56,476 bases of DNA from Bacillota bacterium. GTDB lineage: Bacteria; Bacillota; DTU025. Made by a program: the position numbers and the translations under genes. Numbering within the stretch: position 1 is the first letter of the stretch; every line of letters begins with the position of its first letter. The stretch spans positions 1 to 56,476 of the forward strand of contig JAQVXE010000005.1 in NCBI GenBank assembly GCA_028709305.1, written 5' to 3'. The notes below the pieces were generated by a model. The model saw only the letters and a list, made by a program, of their open reading frames with translations. It was not told the DNA's origin and searched no databases. Positions 8,905-17,278 of this stretch are shown here, piece by piece.

Positions 8905-10551
8905 TCATGATCTTGTCTTGAAAGGATGGTCCCTGCTAGCCTCGATGTGTTGAGATGGCCTGCAAACTCCTTTTTCACACTCGATGTCAGGCCGACGCCG
9001 TTGCGCCTTACTGGAAGATTCTAGATACTCAGCAAGGGCCAGCGCGTAGGGGGAGGCCAGGATGCCGAAGAGCTCGTAGGAGGAGTGGCAAAAAGCAAGA
9101 CTCGAATGGGCTGCCAGGCGCAAACGCCCACGAGAATCCATGTTGGGAATGGCTTGAGCGAGACGTGTGAACCACAGAGCTGCATATGCATTCTCGTGGA
9201 AATCCGGTTCCACTCTCGCAAAACCGGGTGGGTCATCTGGAGTCGGGAGACGCGTAAGCAGGCCTTCTCCGACGCGCCCTGTCTGCTCGCTATTGCGGAA
9301 TGCGGTGTTGTGGGTTGCGATCAGACGGTGAGCTAGCTTTTGGGAGCGTTCAAGCCACATCATGTCGCCGGTGGCATCGAATGCGTGGAGACACGCCGCT
9401 CCATACGATATGGTATCGTGAGCCAGTCCCCAGAGGTGGGGGGTGCCGTCGTAGGAATGGGCGAGCCCGCCTGAAACATGGAAGCACTTGTTGAAGACTT
9501 CAACCAGGGTGTTGATACCCATAGAAACCCATTGCGGTTTTTCGAAGGCTCGGCCTGCATATATCATTGCCGCAGATGCTCTTGCGTTCCAATCAACATA
9601 AAGAACCCTGTCGATCCGAGGCGAGACACGTTCCTTTCGCTCTTCCCTTGTTGTTAGGGCGTAGTAATCTTCATCTGCATCCTGTGAGCCTGCCCAAGCG
9701 ACGAACTCTGGGATGAAAAGAATCGAGTTCATGTATTCGGCGGTGCCATTGGCGGGGGCGATCAGGCTGCTGTCGCCTGTTGACCTGTACGCCTTGGCCA
9801 GAACAAGAAGGAGTGATGCATTGTCAAGCAGCATCTTCTCGTAATGAGGAATACTCCAGTCTCTGGTTGTGGAATATCGGAAGAGACCACCTTCCACATG
9901 ATCAAAAGTGCCCAGCGTTGTCATGGCGACAAGTGTGTTCCTGACGATTTCCATATGGACCTGATTTGCTGAGGCAGTATATGAGTGGAGCAGGAGATCG
10001 AGGGTGTCGAACATCGGGAACTTTGGAGCGCCTCCAAAACCTCCATATTGCCGGTCATAGGAGGCAACGGCCTTCTTCAAGATGGAGCTGTACGTGTCCC
10101 AGGACGGGTCGAAAGCAAGCTGTTTCTGGGCCCAACGAAGCCCTTGCGAAGGCTGGATGTCGCGAGCCCGCTTCGCAAGTTGATCATGTTCTGCTAGAAC
10201 CTGGTTCAGCCATGACAGCATGGCATCTGGCGGCAGATATGTTGTGCCTGCAATTGCATGTGCCTCATGATCGAGAACGGCCACAGTGGGCCAACCGCCC
10301 ATGTTGTACTGGGCATTTATGTCGGGGCGAATATCTGTGTTGACTCTTATGGGGATGAATTTGTCCCGTATTGTTGCAATCACGTTCTCATCGGAGAAAC
10401 TCGTTCGATCCATGACATGGCACCAATGGCACCACACTGCAGATATTGATAGCAATATCGGCCGACGCGTATTTCGCGCCTCATCAAACGCATCCTTGCT
10501 CCATTGGCGCCACGGGATTTCCAGAACTCTATTCCCAGTGTCCATCTGCAT
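8905..10551 (-). CDS. DUF255 thioredoxin-fold / YyaL-type protein
   Basis: 548 residues. The N-terminal domain (about 15-115) is thioredoxin-like with the CxxC-type motif WCHWCHVM near 36-43 and the NMGGWPTVAVLD segment around 88-99 that defines DUF255 (the YyaL / human SPATA20 group). The rest is an (alpha/alpha)6-barrel-like region with GGFGGAPKFP near 170 and HYEKMLLDNA near 236, both typical of this family. Most members are 600-700 residues, so this one is somewhat short. The biochemical role is not established; a redox or sugar-related function has been proposed. Start ATG 10551 has a GGAGG twelve bases upstream; ATG 10545 is also possible. Confidence 0.8.
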   Translation of the reverse strand: MQMDTGNRVLEIPWRQWSKDAFDEARNTRRPILLSISAVWCHWCHVMDRTSFSDENVIATIRDKFIPIRVNTDIRPDINAQYNMGGWPTVAVLDHEAHAIAGTTYLPPDAMLSWLNQVLAEHDQLAKRARDIQPSQGLRWAQKQLAFDPSWDTYSSILKKAVASYDRQYGGFGGAPKFPMFDTLDLLLHSYTASANQVHMEIVRNTLVAMTTLGTFDHVEGGLFRYSTTRDWSIPHYEKMLLDNASLLLVLAKAYRSTGDSSLIAPANGTAEYMNSILFIPEFVAWAGSQDADEDYYALTTREERKERVSPRIDRVLYVDWNARASAAMIYAGRAFEKPQWVSMGINTLVEVFNKCFHVSGGLAHSYDGTPHLWGLAHDTISYGAACLHAFDATGDMMWLERSQKLAHRLIATHNTAFRNSEQTGRVGEGLLTRLPTPDDPPGFARVEPDFHENAYAALWFTRLAQAIPNMDSRGRLRLAAHSSLAFCHSSYELFGILASPYALALAEYLESSSKAQRRRPDIECEKGVCRPSQHIEASRDHPFKTRS

Positions 10552-10680
10552 CGAAGGTTAGTCCCTCCAGGTACATGTTATGTGTTTGAGACCGCCAGGG
10601 TTGCACCGAAACGACACCCTGACCTGAGACAAGGGCGGAACCGCACAGAGCCCCGCCCAGCGCTGACCCAGAGCATCTTG

Positions 10681-10932
10681 TTACATTCTAGTGACCCGGT
10701 CTGAACGCAACGCCGAATCCGGTGTTCCTTTGGGAGCAAATGTTTTACAACAGGTTTCGCCGATATGGGAAGCCGGCGTCGGCTCGGCCGTGGAAGCCTG
10801 CAACGCATCGTAGCTGTCTGGAAGCTGATTTGCAATGGAGTCGGATGTTATCATTATCTGTGATGCGTGGCAGTAGTTTCCGTCATGCCAGTAGTGGCAG
10901 TTGTTTACTGAGCACCTGACTCTGTTGTCCAT
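10681..10932 (-). CDS. DUF1540 small Cys-rich protein
   Basis: 83 residues from ATG 10932, chosen because AAGGAG lies eleven bases upstream; the longer frame back to 10998 covers the SD itself. The N-terminus RCSVNNCHYWHDGNYCHASQ has the three-cysteine pattern of DUF1540, with a fourth and fifth Cys later (ETCCKTF). This is a short Firmicute domain presumed to bind metal and often found in spore formers. No function is known. It lies alone between the DUF255 gene and the ATP-grasp gene, all on the minus strand. Confidence 0.72.
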   Translation of the reverse strand: MDNRVRCSVNNCHYWHDGNYCHASQIMITSDSIANQLPDSYDALQASTAEPTPASHIGETCCKTFAPKGTPDSALRSDRVTRM

Positions 10933-11041
10933 GGTTGTCTTTTCTCCTTTCAAGGAAGCCTGCAGCGAAATGTCTGTGTTAGTATGCCCTGCAGGCACAG
11001 GTTAATCAATCAGAGATGGGAGAAGACCTTAGAACATGGTG

Positions 11042-11083
11042 AAAAGCGCGTCCACTTCGCTCGCAAGCGAAGAAGGAACGCGC
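11042..11083 (-). terminator. intrinsic terminator of the ATP-grasp ligase gene
   Basis: Read on the minus strand, an outer stem (GCGCGT with ACGCGC plus GG/CC) encloses an inner 7-bp stem (CTTCGCT with AGCGAAG), followed by TTTTC. It lies 36 bp past the stop of the ligase gene. Confidence 0.8.
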
Positions 11084-11118
11084 TCTTGGGGGTCGTGTGT
11101 GCCCTTTTAGCAGGCCGG

Positions 11119-12117
11119 CTAGTGCCAATATCGGGACCAGGCTGATGTGAGGATCCACTTCACGAGATCATCATATGTCATCTGAGCTGCGCGTGCCTGA
11201 AGCGGCAGCAGACTGACTTTCGATAGCCCTGGCAGAGGGTTTATCTCTAGAAAATTGGGTCGTCCCTCTGCATCGAGCCTGAAATCGATCCTCGCCACGT
11301 CCCGACATTCCATGACTTCGAACACGGAGACGGCCATGTCGCTGATTTCCGATGCCAGGTGCTCTGGGATGGGCGCAGGGACTCTGAACCGCTCAAGGTT
11401 GCCCGATTTGGTTTCGTATGAGTAAACGAATTCCCCATCTGCCGCCTCCCGATCGCCAGGACAGACTTCCATTATCGGGAGGACATGTGGCCGCCCGTTT
11501 CCTATGATTCCCACGGTGAATTCTCTCCCGGGAAGGAACTCCTCAACGATTGCAGGCTGGGCATAGGTTTCCAATATCCACTTGACCTTCTCAGCCAGCT
11601 CATCGGCATTCCTCACCCGGGATGAATTGCGTATTCCCTTGCTGGATCCTTCGTAGTTAGGCTTGACGAACACCGGAAACTCCATATCCACGGAAGAGAG
11701 GCCCTCCATGGAGCTGATCTTGGCATAACGCGGAGTTCTGATTCCTGCAGTCGAGACTACGCGCTTGGCCATGGCCTTATCGAGGGCGATTCCGAGGGTA
11801 AGTGCATCGGAGCCTGTGTATGGGATCTCGAGGAGCTCTAGCAGAGCGGGGATGAGGGATTCCCTGTTTCGCCCGGCCCATCCTTCCGCTATGTTGAAGA
11901 CAATATCGGGTCTTGCTTCATCCAGTCTTTCCAAAAGGTCTGTCTTGTGCGGAAAGAGCATCACCTTCTCGCCGATTCTGGAAAGGGAGGATGAGAGCAT
12001 GTCAACGGTCTCCTCCTCTTCGCATTCTGCGGCTAGATCAGGAACTGTGTGCGCTTTCCAGGCAAGTCCGGGGAAGTCCTTCTTGAGGTTGAAGACGACC
12101 CCGATAGTATGCATCAT
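11119..12117 (-). CDS. D-alanine-D-alanine-ligase-like ATP-grasp enzyme
   Basis: 332 residues with an ATP-grasp fold of the Ddl type. KPNYEGSSKGI near residue 150 matches the Ddl omega-loop/ATP region, and RIDFRLDAEGRPNFLEINPLPG near 273-294 is the metal-binding end. The N-terminal domain lacks the usual HGGxSxE substrate motif of true Ddl and instead reads VVFNLKKDFPG, so this is probably a paralogue that joins a different amino acid pair or acts in another peptide-bond reaction. No mur gene flanks it directly. Start ATG 12117 has a purine-rich SD AGGGGGTGG. It ends just before a good intrinsic terminator. Confidence 0.72.
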   Translation of the reverse strand: MMHTIGVVFNLKKDFPGLAWKAHTVPDLAAECEEEETVDMLSSSLSRIGEKVMLFPHKTDLLERLDEARPDIVFNIAEGWAGRNRESLIPALLELLEIPYTGSDALTLGIALDKAMAKRVVSTAGIRTPRYAKISSMEGLSSVDMEFPVFVKPNYEGSSKGIRNSSRVRNADELAEKVKWILETYAQPAIVEEFLPGREFTVGIIGNGRPHVLPIMEVCPGDREAADGEFVYSYETKSGNLERFRVPAPIPEHLASEISDMAVSVFEVMECRDVARIDFRLDAEGRPNFLEINPLPGLSKVSLLPLQARAAQMTYDDLVKWILTSAWSRYWH

Positions 12118-12420
12118 CTTGGACCACCCCCTGCGTGATCATGAGTCTTGCCTCAGTTAAGCTGATGATAGACCCGCCCGCTTCCTGCGTCCAGCGCGTT
12201 GGAAGCCTCTTTCAACTGCCACTGAACTCCGGAGAGGGGTTCTGGAAACCACGCAAGGCGTGACACCCTTTTTCGTGTCCTAGCGCGGCTGGGCTCGTTC
12301 TAGCGCAGTTTCCGGCTGTGCCTCCAGCAATCTTGCCCTTGTGCATATCCATGGAGAAGACCTGAGAGAATAATACTAGCACATTGTGCGAGCCAACCAG
12401 GACGGGAGTGTAACTTAGCC
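12118..12420. other. divergent intergenic region between the ATP-grasp gene and sleB
   Basis: 303 bp without a convincing gene. It holds a short GACAC/GTGTC hairpin (around 12262-12279), a CTAGCGC direct repeat at 12280 and 12300, and an AT-rich TAATACTA patch at 12371-12378 that could be a -10 for sleB. A TGCATA that might serve as a sigma-G -35 lies 24 bp upstream of that patch, too far for a normal spacing. No clear promoter can be assigned. Confidence 0.4.
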
Positions 12421-13134
12421 ATGAACCTTAGGAGACCGATTATCGGACTAGCTGTAGGTATTGCAGTCATCATTGGGATCTTCCTTTGCACGACAGTCCC
12501 TGCTAGAGCCCAAACCAGGCCAACGTTGTACTGGGGGTCAAGGGGCACTTCGGTCAGACTTGTTCAATGGAAGCTTTCCGATTGGGGCTACTACCGAGGG
12601 TGGGTGGACGGTGTATTCGGGGCCAATACCCATAGAGCAGTCGTGGCATTTCAGCGCAAGAATGGGTTGAGAGTTGACGGACTTGTGGGACCGCAGACAT
12701 GGAGGGCTCTTGGCTTCGGTTACACCGTAGCTGCCGCTGTGGCTCCGACTACCTACAGACCGGCGCCCATGGCATCCAGGTCTGCTACGGTGGACTTGGT
12801 TGCCAGGGCGATAGCGGCCGAGGCCAGGGGAGAGCCCTACCGTGGCCAGGTTGCGGTGGGAGCGGTAATCATGAACAGGTTGAGAAATGCCAGGTTCCCG
12901 AATTCGCTGTCGGCTGTGGTTTTCCAGCCCCATGCGCTGGAATCAGTATCTAATGGGTTGTTCTGGCGGAGAACACCTGACGCCGCTGCATATAGTGCCG
13001 CACGCGATGCGATCAATGGGTATGACCCCAGTTACGGGGCGCTGTTCTTTTGGAACCCGGCAAAACCGGTATCAGGATGGATATGGACGCGAAACATCAT
13101 TGTGAGAATCGGAAAGCATGTTTTTGCTCGCTAA
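12421..13134 (+). CDS. sleB: spore cortex-lytic enzyme with peptidoglycan-binding domain
   Basis: 237 residues: a signal peptide (about 1-30, ending near ARAQ), a PG_binding_1 domain (about 38-97, GSRGTSVRLVQWKLSDWGYY and DGLVGPQTWRALGF), then the hydrolase_2/SleB catalytic domain (about 125-237). The catalytic Glu is expected in the ARAIAAEARGEPY segment, and the family end KPVSGWIWTRNI is present. SleB is a lytic transglycosylase that degrades muramic-lactam-containing cortex at germination. A second hydrolase and ypeB follow in the same direction, matching the sleB-ypeB pair of Bacillus. Expression in the forespore is expected from the family. Confidence 0.88.
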   Translation: MNLRRPIIGLAVGIAVIIGIFLCTTVPARAQTRPTLYWGSRGTSVRLVQWKLSDWGYYRGWVDGVFGANTHRAVVAFQRKNGLRVDGLVGPQTWRALGFGYTVAAAVAPTTYRPAPMASRSATVDLVARAIAAEARGEPYRGQVAVGAVIMNRLRNARFPNSLSAVVFQPHALESVSNGLFWRRTPDAAAYSAARDAINGYDPSYGALFFWNPAKPVSGWIWTRNIIVRIGKHVFAR

Positions 13135-13173
13135 TTCTTGGGCGGTATTCTGCTCGGAAGGAGGTCTGCCAAC

Positions 13174-13623
13174 ATGAGAACTCGGACAGTTCGTGCTATC
13201 GTCTTGGCAACGCTCGCGGTTGCTGTTCTTCTTGGAACGGCTGCACATATCGGTCGAGCCCAAACCCGCGGAGGTGACGTGAACCTTCTCGCACGCCTGA
13301 TTGCGGCGGAGGCGGAAGGCGAGCCGTATCAAGGAATGGTGGCTGTTGGAGCGGTGATGCTCAACAGAGTTGCGAGCTCGAAATTTCCCAACTCAGTGTC
13401 TGGATGCGTGTTTCAGCCAGGAGCATTTGAATCCGTCTCAAATGGGCTGATATGGAGGCGCTCTCCCAGCAGGCAGGCGGTATCTGCCGCAAGGGACGCT
13501 TTGAATGGTTACGATCCTACGTACGGGTGCCTGTTTTTCTGGAATCCTTCCAAACCCGTGTCAGGATGGATATGGAGCAGGAGCATCGCTGCAAGAATAG
13601 GCAAACACGTGTTTGCCCGGTAG
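13174..13623 (+). CDS. second SleB/CwlJ-like cortex hydrolase without binding domain
   Basis: 149 residues from ATG 13174, where AAGGAGG sits nine bases upstream. A signal peptide (1-27) leads directly into the hydrolase_2 domain with LIAAEAEGEPYQGMVAVGAV, GCVFQPGAFE and the terminal KPVSGWIWSRSIAARIG. It is about 70 per cent identical by eye to the catalytic half of the gene just upstream, so it probably arose by tandem duplication with loss of the peptidoglycan-binding domain. Domain content resembles CwlJ, but CwlJ lacks a signal peptide. It lies 39 bp after sleB and 16 bp before ypeB, so the three are likely one operon. Confidence 0.85.
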   Translation: MRTRTVRAIVLATLAVAVLLGTAAHIGRAQTRGGDVNLLARLIAAEAEGEPYQGMVAVGAVMLNRVASSKFPNSVSGCVFQPGAFESVSNGLIWRRSPSRQAVSAARDALNGYDPTYGCLFFWNPSKPVSGWIWSRSIAARIGKHVFAR

Positions 13624-13639
13624 AAAGGAGATAATGCAT

Positions 13640-15052
13640 ATGCCGGATGGAGAAAGCGGAGGACGCGGGCGCATGCGCAATTGGCCGCAAGCCCTCCTCC
13701 TGGTAATTGTAGTTGCAAGCCTTGTGTTTGCCTACTCGCAATGGGCTTCCAGGCGGAGGCTTGAAGTGGCAGTGGGAAACCAGTACTTTCGGTCATTCTT
13801 CGATCTTCTGGGGAATGTGGACAATGTCCGCGTAGCGCTATCCAAGAGCCTGGCGTCTGGTTCTCCCAAGCTCCGCGTCGGAGCACTCTCTGATGTATGG
13901 CGGGAAGCCAGCGCCGCACAGGCTAACCTGAACAACCTTCCTGTGACCCATGCGGTTCTAGCGCGGACATCCGCATTCCTGACTCAGGTAGGTGACTTCG
14001 CTTTTACAACTGCACGCAAGGTTGCTGGCCAGCAGGTGATGAGTGAGGATGACTGGAGCAAGCTTGTAGATCTGAAGAAGCAATCGGAAGATCTTGCGCG
14101 AGGGCTGGCCGAGATGGAAGCGCAAGCCTCGTCAGGCAAGATAAGCTGGGTGAAAGTTGCGGAGCAGGCCAAATCCGAAGTGAAGCCGAGACCAGGCAGT
14201 AGCACCACTCCAGATGTGGTTAAGGACGGTTTCACGAAAGTTGATGAACAGGTCCAAACCTTCCCAACTCTGATATATGATGGACCTTTCTCGGATCATA
14301 TCGAAGAGATAAAACCGAGGGGAATCACTGGCGCCGAGATCAGCGCCGACCAGGCCAAGGAGGTAGCCCTCAAGTTCGTCCCATTTGACGCTTCGTCCCA
14401 TTCCGTAACAGTGGAAGAGGACATAAAGGCAAAAGGCGATATTGACATTTACAGGATCCGTCTTGATGCCCCAAAAAGAAGCGAAAAGCCTGATGCGGTC
14501 GTTGACGTGACCAAAAAGGGCGGGCACGTGGTGTTGATGAACGTAGCTCGTGACATCGGCGATAAGACCATAGACCTGGCGGAGTCTATCAAACGCGCCG
14601 GCGCTTTTCTGAGGGAAGTAGGAATAACGAACATGACTCCCACCTTCGCATCTGAGGTCGGCGACGTTTCGATTGTGCCCTTCGTATACATGCAAGACGG
14701 TGTGCTCATATATCCAGACCAGTTGAAAGTGAAGGTGGCGTTGGATGACGGAGCAATACTCTCGTACGACGCGCTAGCCTATCTGACGTCACATACCGTG
14801 CGCAAGCTTCCTAAGCCCGCCATCGAGGCCGATGAGGCACGGGAGCTTCTAAGTCCGGCGCTTACAGTCACTGATTCGGCCCGCCTTGCCGTGATTCCAG
14901 TGGAGACAGTTGACACTCCTGAGGCGTACTGCTGGGAGTTCAGGGGAACGTCCTATGGAGAACGGTTCTTTGTCTATGTAAACGCTGAGACTGGAACTGA
15001 AGAGAAGATACTGCAGCTGATCACTACGTCAGAGGGGAGCTTGACGATGTAG
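13640..15052 (+). CDS. ypeB: germination protein YpeB
   Basis: 470 residues. I choose ATG 13640, nine bases from AAGGAG (13625-13630); the ATG at 13634 is only three bases away. A transmembrane anchor (about 14-34, LLLVIVVASLVFAYS) is followed by the YpeB N-terminal helical domain, with the recognisable SFFDLLGNVDNVRVALSKSL segment, and by PepSY-type repeats in the C-terminal half (ISADQAKEVALKFV near 240 and EADEARELLSPAL near 400). In Bacillus, YpeB is needed for SleB to localise and remain stable in the inner spore membrane. Its position after two SleB-type genes supports that role for one or both. Confidence 0.87.
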   Translation: MPDGESGGRGRMRNWPQALLLVIVVASLVFAYSQWASRRRLEVAVGNQYFRSFFDLLGNVDNVRVALSKSLASGSPKLRVGALSDVWREASAAQANLNNLPVTHAVLARTSAFLTQVGDFAFTTARKVAGQQVMSEDDWSKLVDLKKQSEDLARGLAEMEAQASSGKISWVKVAEQAKSEVKPRPGSSTTPDVVKDGFTKVDEQVQTFPTLIYDGPFSDHIEEIKPRGITGAEISADQAKEVALKFVPFDASSHSVTVEEDIKAKGDIDIYRIRLDAPKRSEKPDAVVDVTKKGGHVVLMNVARDIGDKTIDLAESIKRAGAFLREVGITNMTPTFASEVGDVSIVPFVYMQDGVLIYPDQLKVKVALDDGAILSYDALAYLTSHTVRKLPKPAIEADEARELLSPALTVTDSARLAVIPVETVDTPEAYCWEFRGTSYGERFFVYVNAETGTEEKILQLITTSEGSLTM

Positions 15053-15164
15053 AAGAAGCTCTCATGCCCATTCCATAGGCCCGCTAAGAGGATGATGGGT
15101 GAGGTTTGTGGAATCACTCAGAACCGCATGGCCCAAGACGGCCTGCAGTCGGGAGGTGCATGCA

Positions 15165-15767
15165 TTGTCTGAACACTACTTCACAACCTCACCCACGTCA
15201 GCACATGAGCGTAGAATCATACACTACACGCCTCGTGGAGGACGGGAACTGAGTTTTGAGACAGATGCCGGGGTTTTCTCCAAGACTCGTGTCGATAGAG
15301 GCACAGACCAGCTCATACGAGCTATTCGGATTGACCCGAAGGAATCTCTATTGGATCTGGGTTGCGGGTACGGAGTTGTGGGGATCTCCATTGCAACACT
15401 GTTCCCGGATTGCGAGATAGTGATGACTGACATCAACGAGCGCGCCTGTGAGCTGGCGAAGGCAAATGCACGTAGAAACGGGGTTGAGCGTATTACTGTC
15501 CTTTCAGGCGATGGCTTTGATCCTGTGCGGGGAAGGATGTTTAGTGTCATTGCAACGAACCCGCCGATCCGCGCCGGCAAGGCAGTTCTTCACCGGTTAA
15601 CTGAGGAAGCCTATGATCACCTTGAATCGGGCGGGAGGTTCTATGCAGTAGTCCGCACGAAACAGGGCGCTGCGTCTCTCAAGAGATTCATTGGCCAAAC
15701 CTACGGAAATGCTGATGAGCCGGAGATAGGGGGAGGTTACAGGGTAATCAGGGCGCATCGAGAGTGA
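15165..15767 (+). CDS. RsmC-like class I SAM-dependent methyltransferase
   Basis: 200 residues from TTG 15165, which has GGGAGG eight bases upstream and gives the family-typical N-terminus SEHYFTTSPTS; a GTG at 15099 would add 22 poorly conserved residues. The SAM motif I is LLDLGCGYGVVGIS near 62-75, acidic motif II is MTDINERA, and the catalytic motif is NPPIRAGK near 132. The protein is closest in pattern to B. subtilis YbxB, a relative of RsmC, which methylates 16S rRNA G1207; the target base is inferred. It lies between ypeB and the cwlD-gerM gene, with no obvious functional link to either. Confidence 0.82.
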   Translation: MSEHYFTTSPTSAHERRIIHYTPRGGRELSFETDAGVFSKTRVDRGTDQLIRAIRIDPKESLLDLGCGYGVVGISIATLFPDCEIVMTDINERACELAKANARRNGVERITVLSGDGFDPVRGRMFSVIATNPPIRAGKAVLHRLTEEAYDHLESGGRFYAVVRTKQGAASLKRFIGQTYGNADEPEIGGGYRVIRAHRE

Positions 15768-15840
15768 CCATGTCGTGGTGAAGGCTGCATGAACCAGCGT
15801 GAGCAGGCCATAGACTGGGGCAATTGGACTTGCAGGTTAT

Positions 15841-15859
15841 TGCGGGAGTGCTTCCCGCA
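15841..15859 (+). terminator. small hairpin after the methyltransferase gene
   Basis: TGCGGGA pairs with TCCCGCA around a GTGCT loop, 73 bp past the stop codon and followed by TATTCTGTTG. The tail is only partly T-rich, so termination is possible but weak. Confidence 0.4.
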
Positions 15860-15921
15860 TATTCTGTTGAGGGGGCTTAGGCCGCAGAAGGCACGAGCCT
15901 AGCCGCCTGGAGGCCTGCCAA

Positions 15922-17178
15922 GTGAGAAGACCCGTCGTGTTCATCGTAATGCCTTTGCGCACAGCTGTCACAGTCGGCATAATCGTTTTGCTTGGGTTCG
16001 CAATTTATGCGCTTGGGATCTTTGCTGTTACGACAGTGGCGCCAACAAGAGATGTTGTCTCCGGCCGAACTGTGGCTATAGATGCTGGGCATGGCGGCCC
16101 GGATTCTGGGGCCCGAGGCAAGAGTGGCGTCATAGAGAAGGACATCAACCTTCATATCGCCTTCGAGCTAAGGCAACTGCTGGGGCGTGCGGCAGTGTAC
16201 ACCGTGATGACTCGAGAGTCGGACCGCGACTTGATTGAAGATGGTGAGGACATCACTGGATCCAGAAAGCGCATGGAGCTGGAGCGGCGGGCCAGTCTTG
16301 TGAATAGCAAGTCTCCGGATATCTTTGTGACGGTACACGCCAACAGCTTTCCTGAGCCACAGTGGTCTGGTGCGCAGGTCTTTTACAATCCTCAGTCGGC
16401 AGAGGGCAGGAGGCTGGCTGTGCACATACAGACTGAGCTGGTGAACCGCCTTGGACCCAATACCCGGAAGGCTCGCCCTGCCGACATATACTTGCTCAAA
16501 AAGGTTAGTGCCCCCGCTGCCCTTGTAGAGGTGGGCTTTCTGTCCAATCCCCGCGAGGAGCGGCTTCTTGCAGATGCCGGCTATCGCGAAAGGGTTGCAG
16601 ATGCCATATTCCACGGGATCGTCGCCTATTTCATGGATAGTCCGAAAAGTGATGGAGCTGCCCATGTACCCGATGATGATCCAGGCGATACATGGGGACT
16701 TGTCACAAAAGCAGGTGCTCTCACGTCTCAACAGACTCCCGACTCGACGACCCTCTACTTTGGTGGTCCCACGAACTTCGATGATTCCTTGATGCCGGAA
16801 GTCAGGGAGATACCGGGGCTGACGGCCATGGATAGGACGGAGGCGCTCGCTGCGGTTCTGCATGCTACGATAGCGGGGCCCGGCAAAGACAGCATACTTC
16901 AATCGACGATTCCGCGGGGCACCATATTGCGTTCGGTGAGACTGCAGGGTGACACGGCGATTGCTGATTTCAGTGCTGATCTTGTGGTCAACCATTGGGG
17001 CGGCAGTCGTTCAGAGGAGATGACAGTCTACTCCATTGTCAATGCGCTAACCGAGTTTGCGTATGTGAAAAGGGTTGAGCTCTTGATAGAAGGGAAGCCC
17101 CTCAAGACCATCTCAGGCCATATGCAGATAGAGGGTCCACTGGAAAGGAACCTGTCAATTGTGCATGTTAGAACCTAG
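15922..17178 (+). CDS. CwlD-type N-acetylmuramoyl-L-alanine amidase fused to a GerM domain
   Basis: 418 residues from GTG 15922 with TGGAGG upstream. After a membrane anchor (about 10-35) comes an Amidase_3 domain (about 48-240) with zinc-ligand motifs DAGHGGPDSGARG and VHANSF and the catalytic Glu in ALVEVGFLSNP. Residues about 285-415 form a GerMN domain (ALAAVLHATIAGP, TIPRGTILRSV, DFSADLVVNHWGG). CwlD strips peptides from cortex peptidoglycan to make muramic lactam, and GerM is a separate sporulation/germination lipoprotein in Bacillus; here both are in one chain. The next gene is murA, 100 bp downstream. The fusion suggests the GerM domain works at the cortex together with the amidase. 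Confidence 0.87.
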   Translation: MRRPVVFIVMPLRTAVTVGIIVLLGFAIYALGIFAVTTVAPTRDVVSGRTVAIDAGHGGPDSGARGKSGVIEKDINLHIAFELRQLLGRAAVYTVMTRESDRDLIEDGEDITGSRKRMELERRASLVNSKSPDIFVTVHANSFPEPQWSGAQVFYNPQSAEGRRLAVHIQTELVNRLGPNTRKARPADIYLLKKVSAPAALVEVGFLSNPREERLLADAGYRERVADAIFHGIVAYFMDSPKSDGAAHVPDDDPGDTWGLVTKAGALTSQQTPDSTTLYFGGPTNFDDSLMPEVREIPGLTAMDRTEALAAVLHATIAGPGKDSILQSTIPRGTILRSVRLQGDTAIADFSADLVVNHWGGSRSEEMTVYSIVNALTEFAYVKRVELLIEGKPLKTISGHMQIEGPLERNLSIVHVRT

Positions 17179-17278
17179 TGAGGATGAAGTTGGAGTAAAA
17201 GGACAAAAGGAACGAGATGAAGAATAGCTATTCTCAGGCGCGGACTAGAGAATGCAACGTGCCCTGGAGGTCAGAGCC

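Noticed and set aside
12342-12378. Sigma-G promoter for sleB (TGCATA and AATACTA)
   Set aside because: The spacing of 24 bp is too long for sigma-G and the -10 lacks the leading C.
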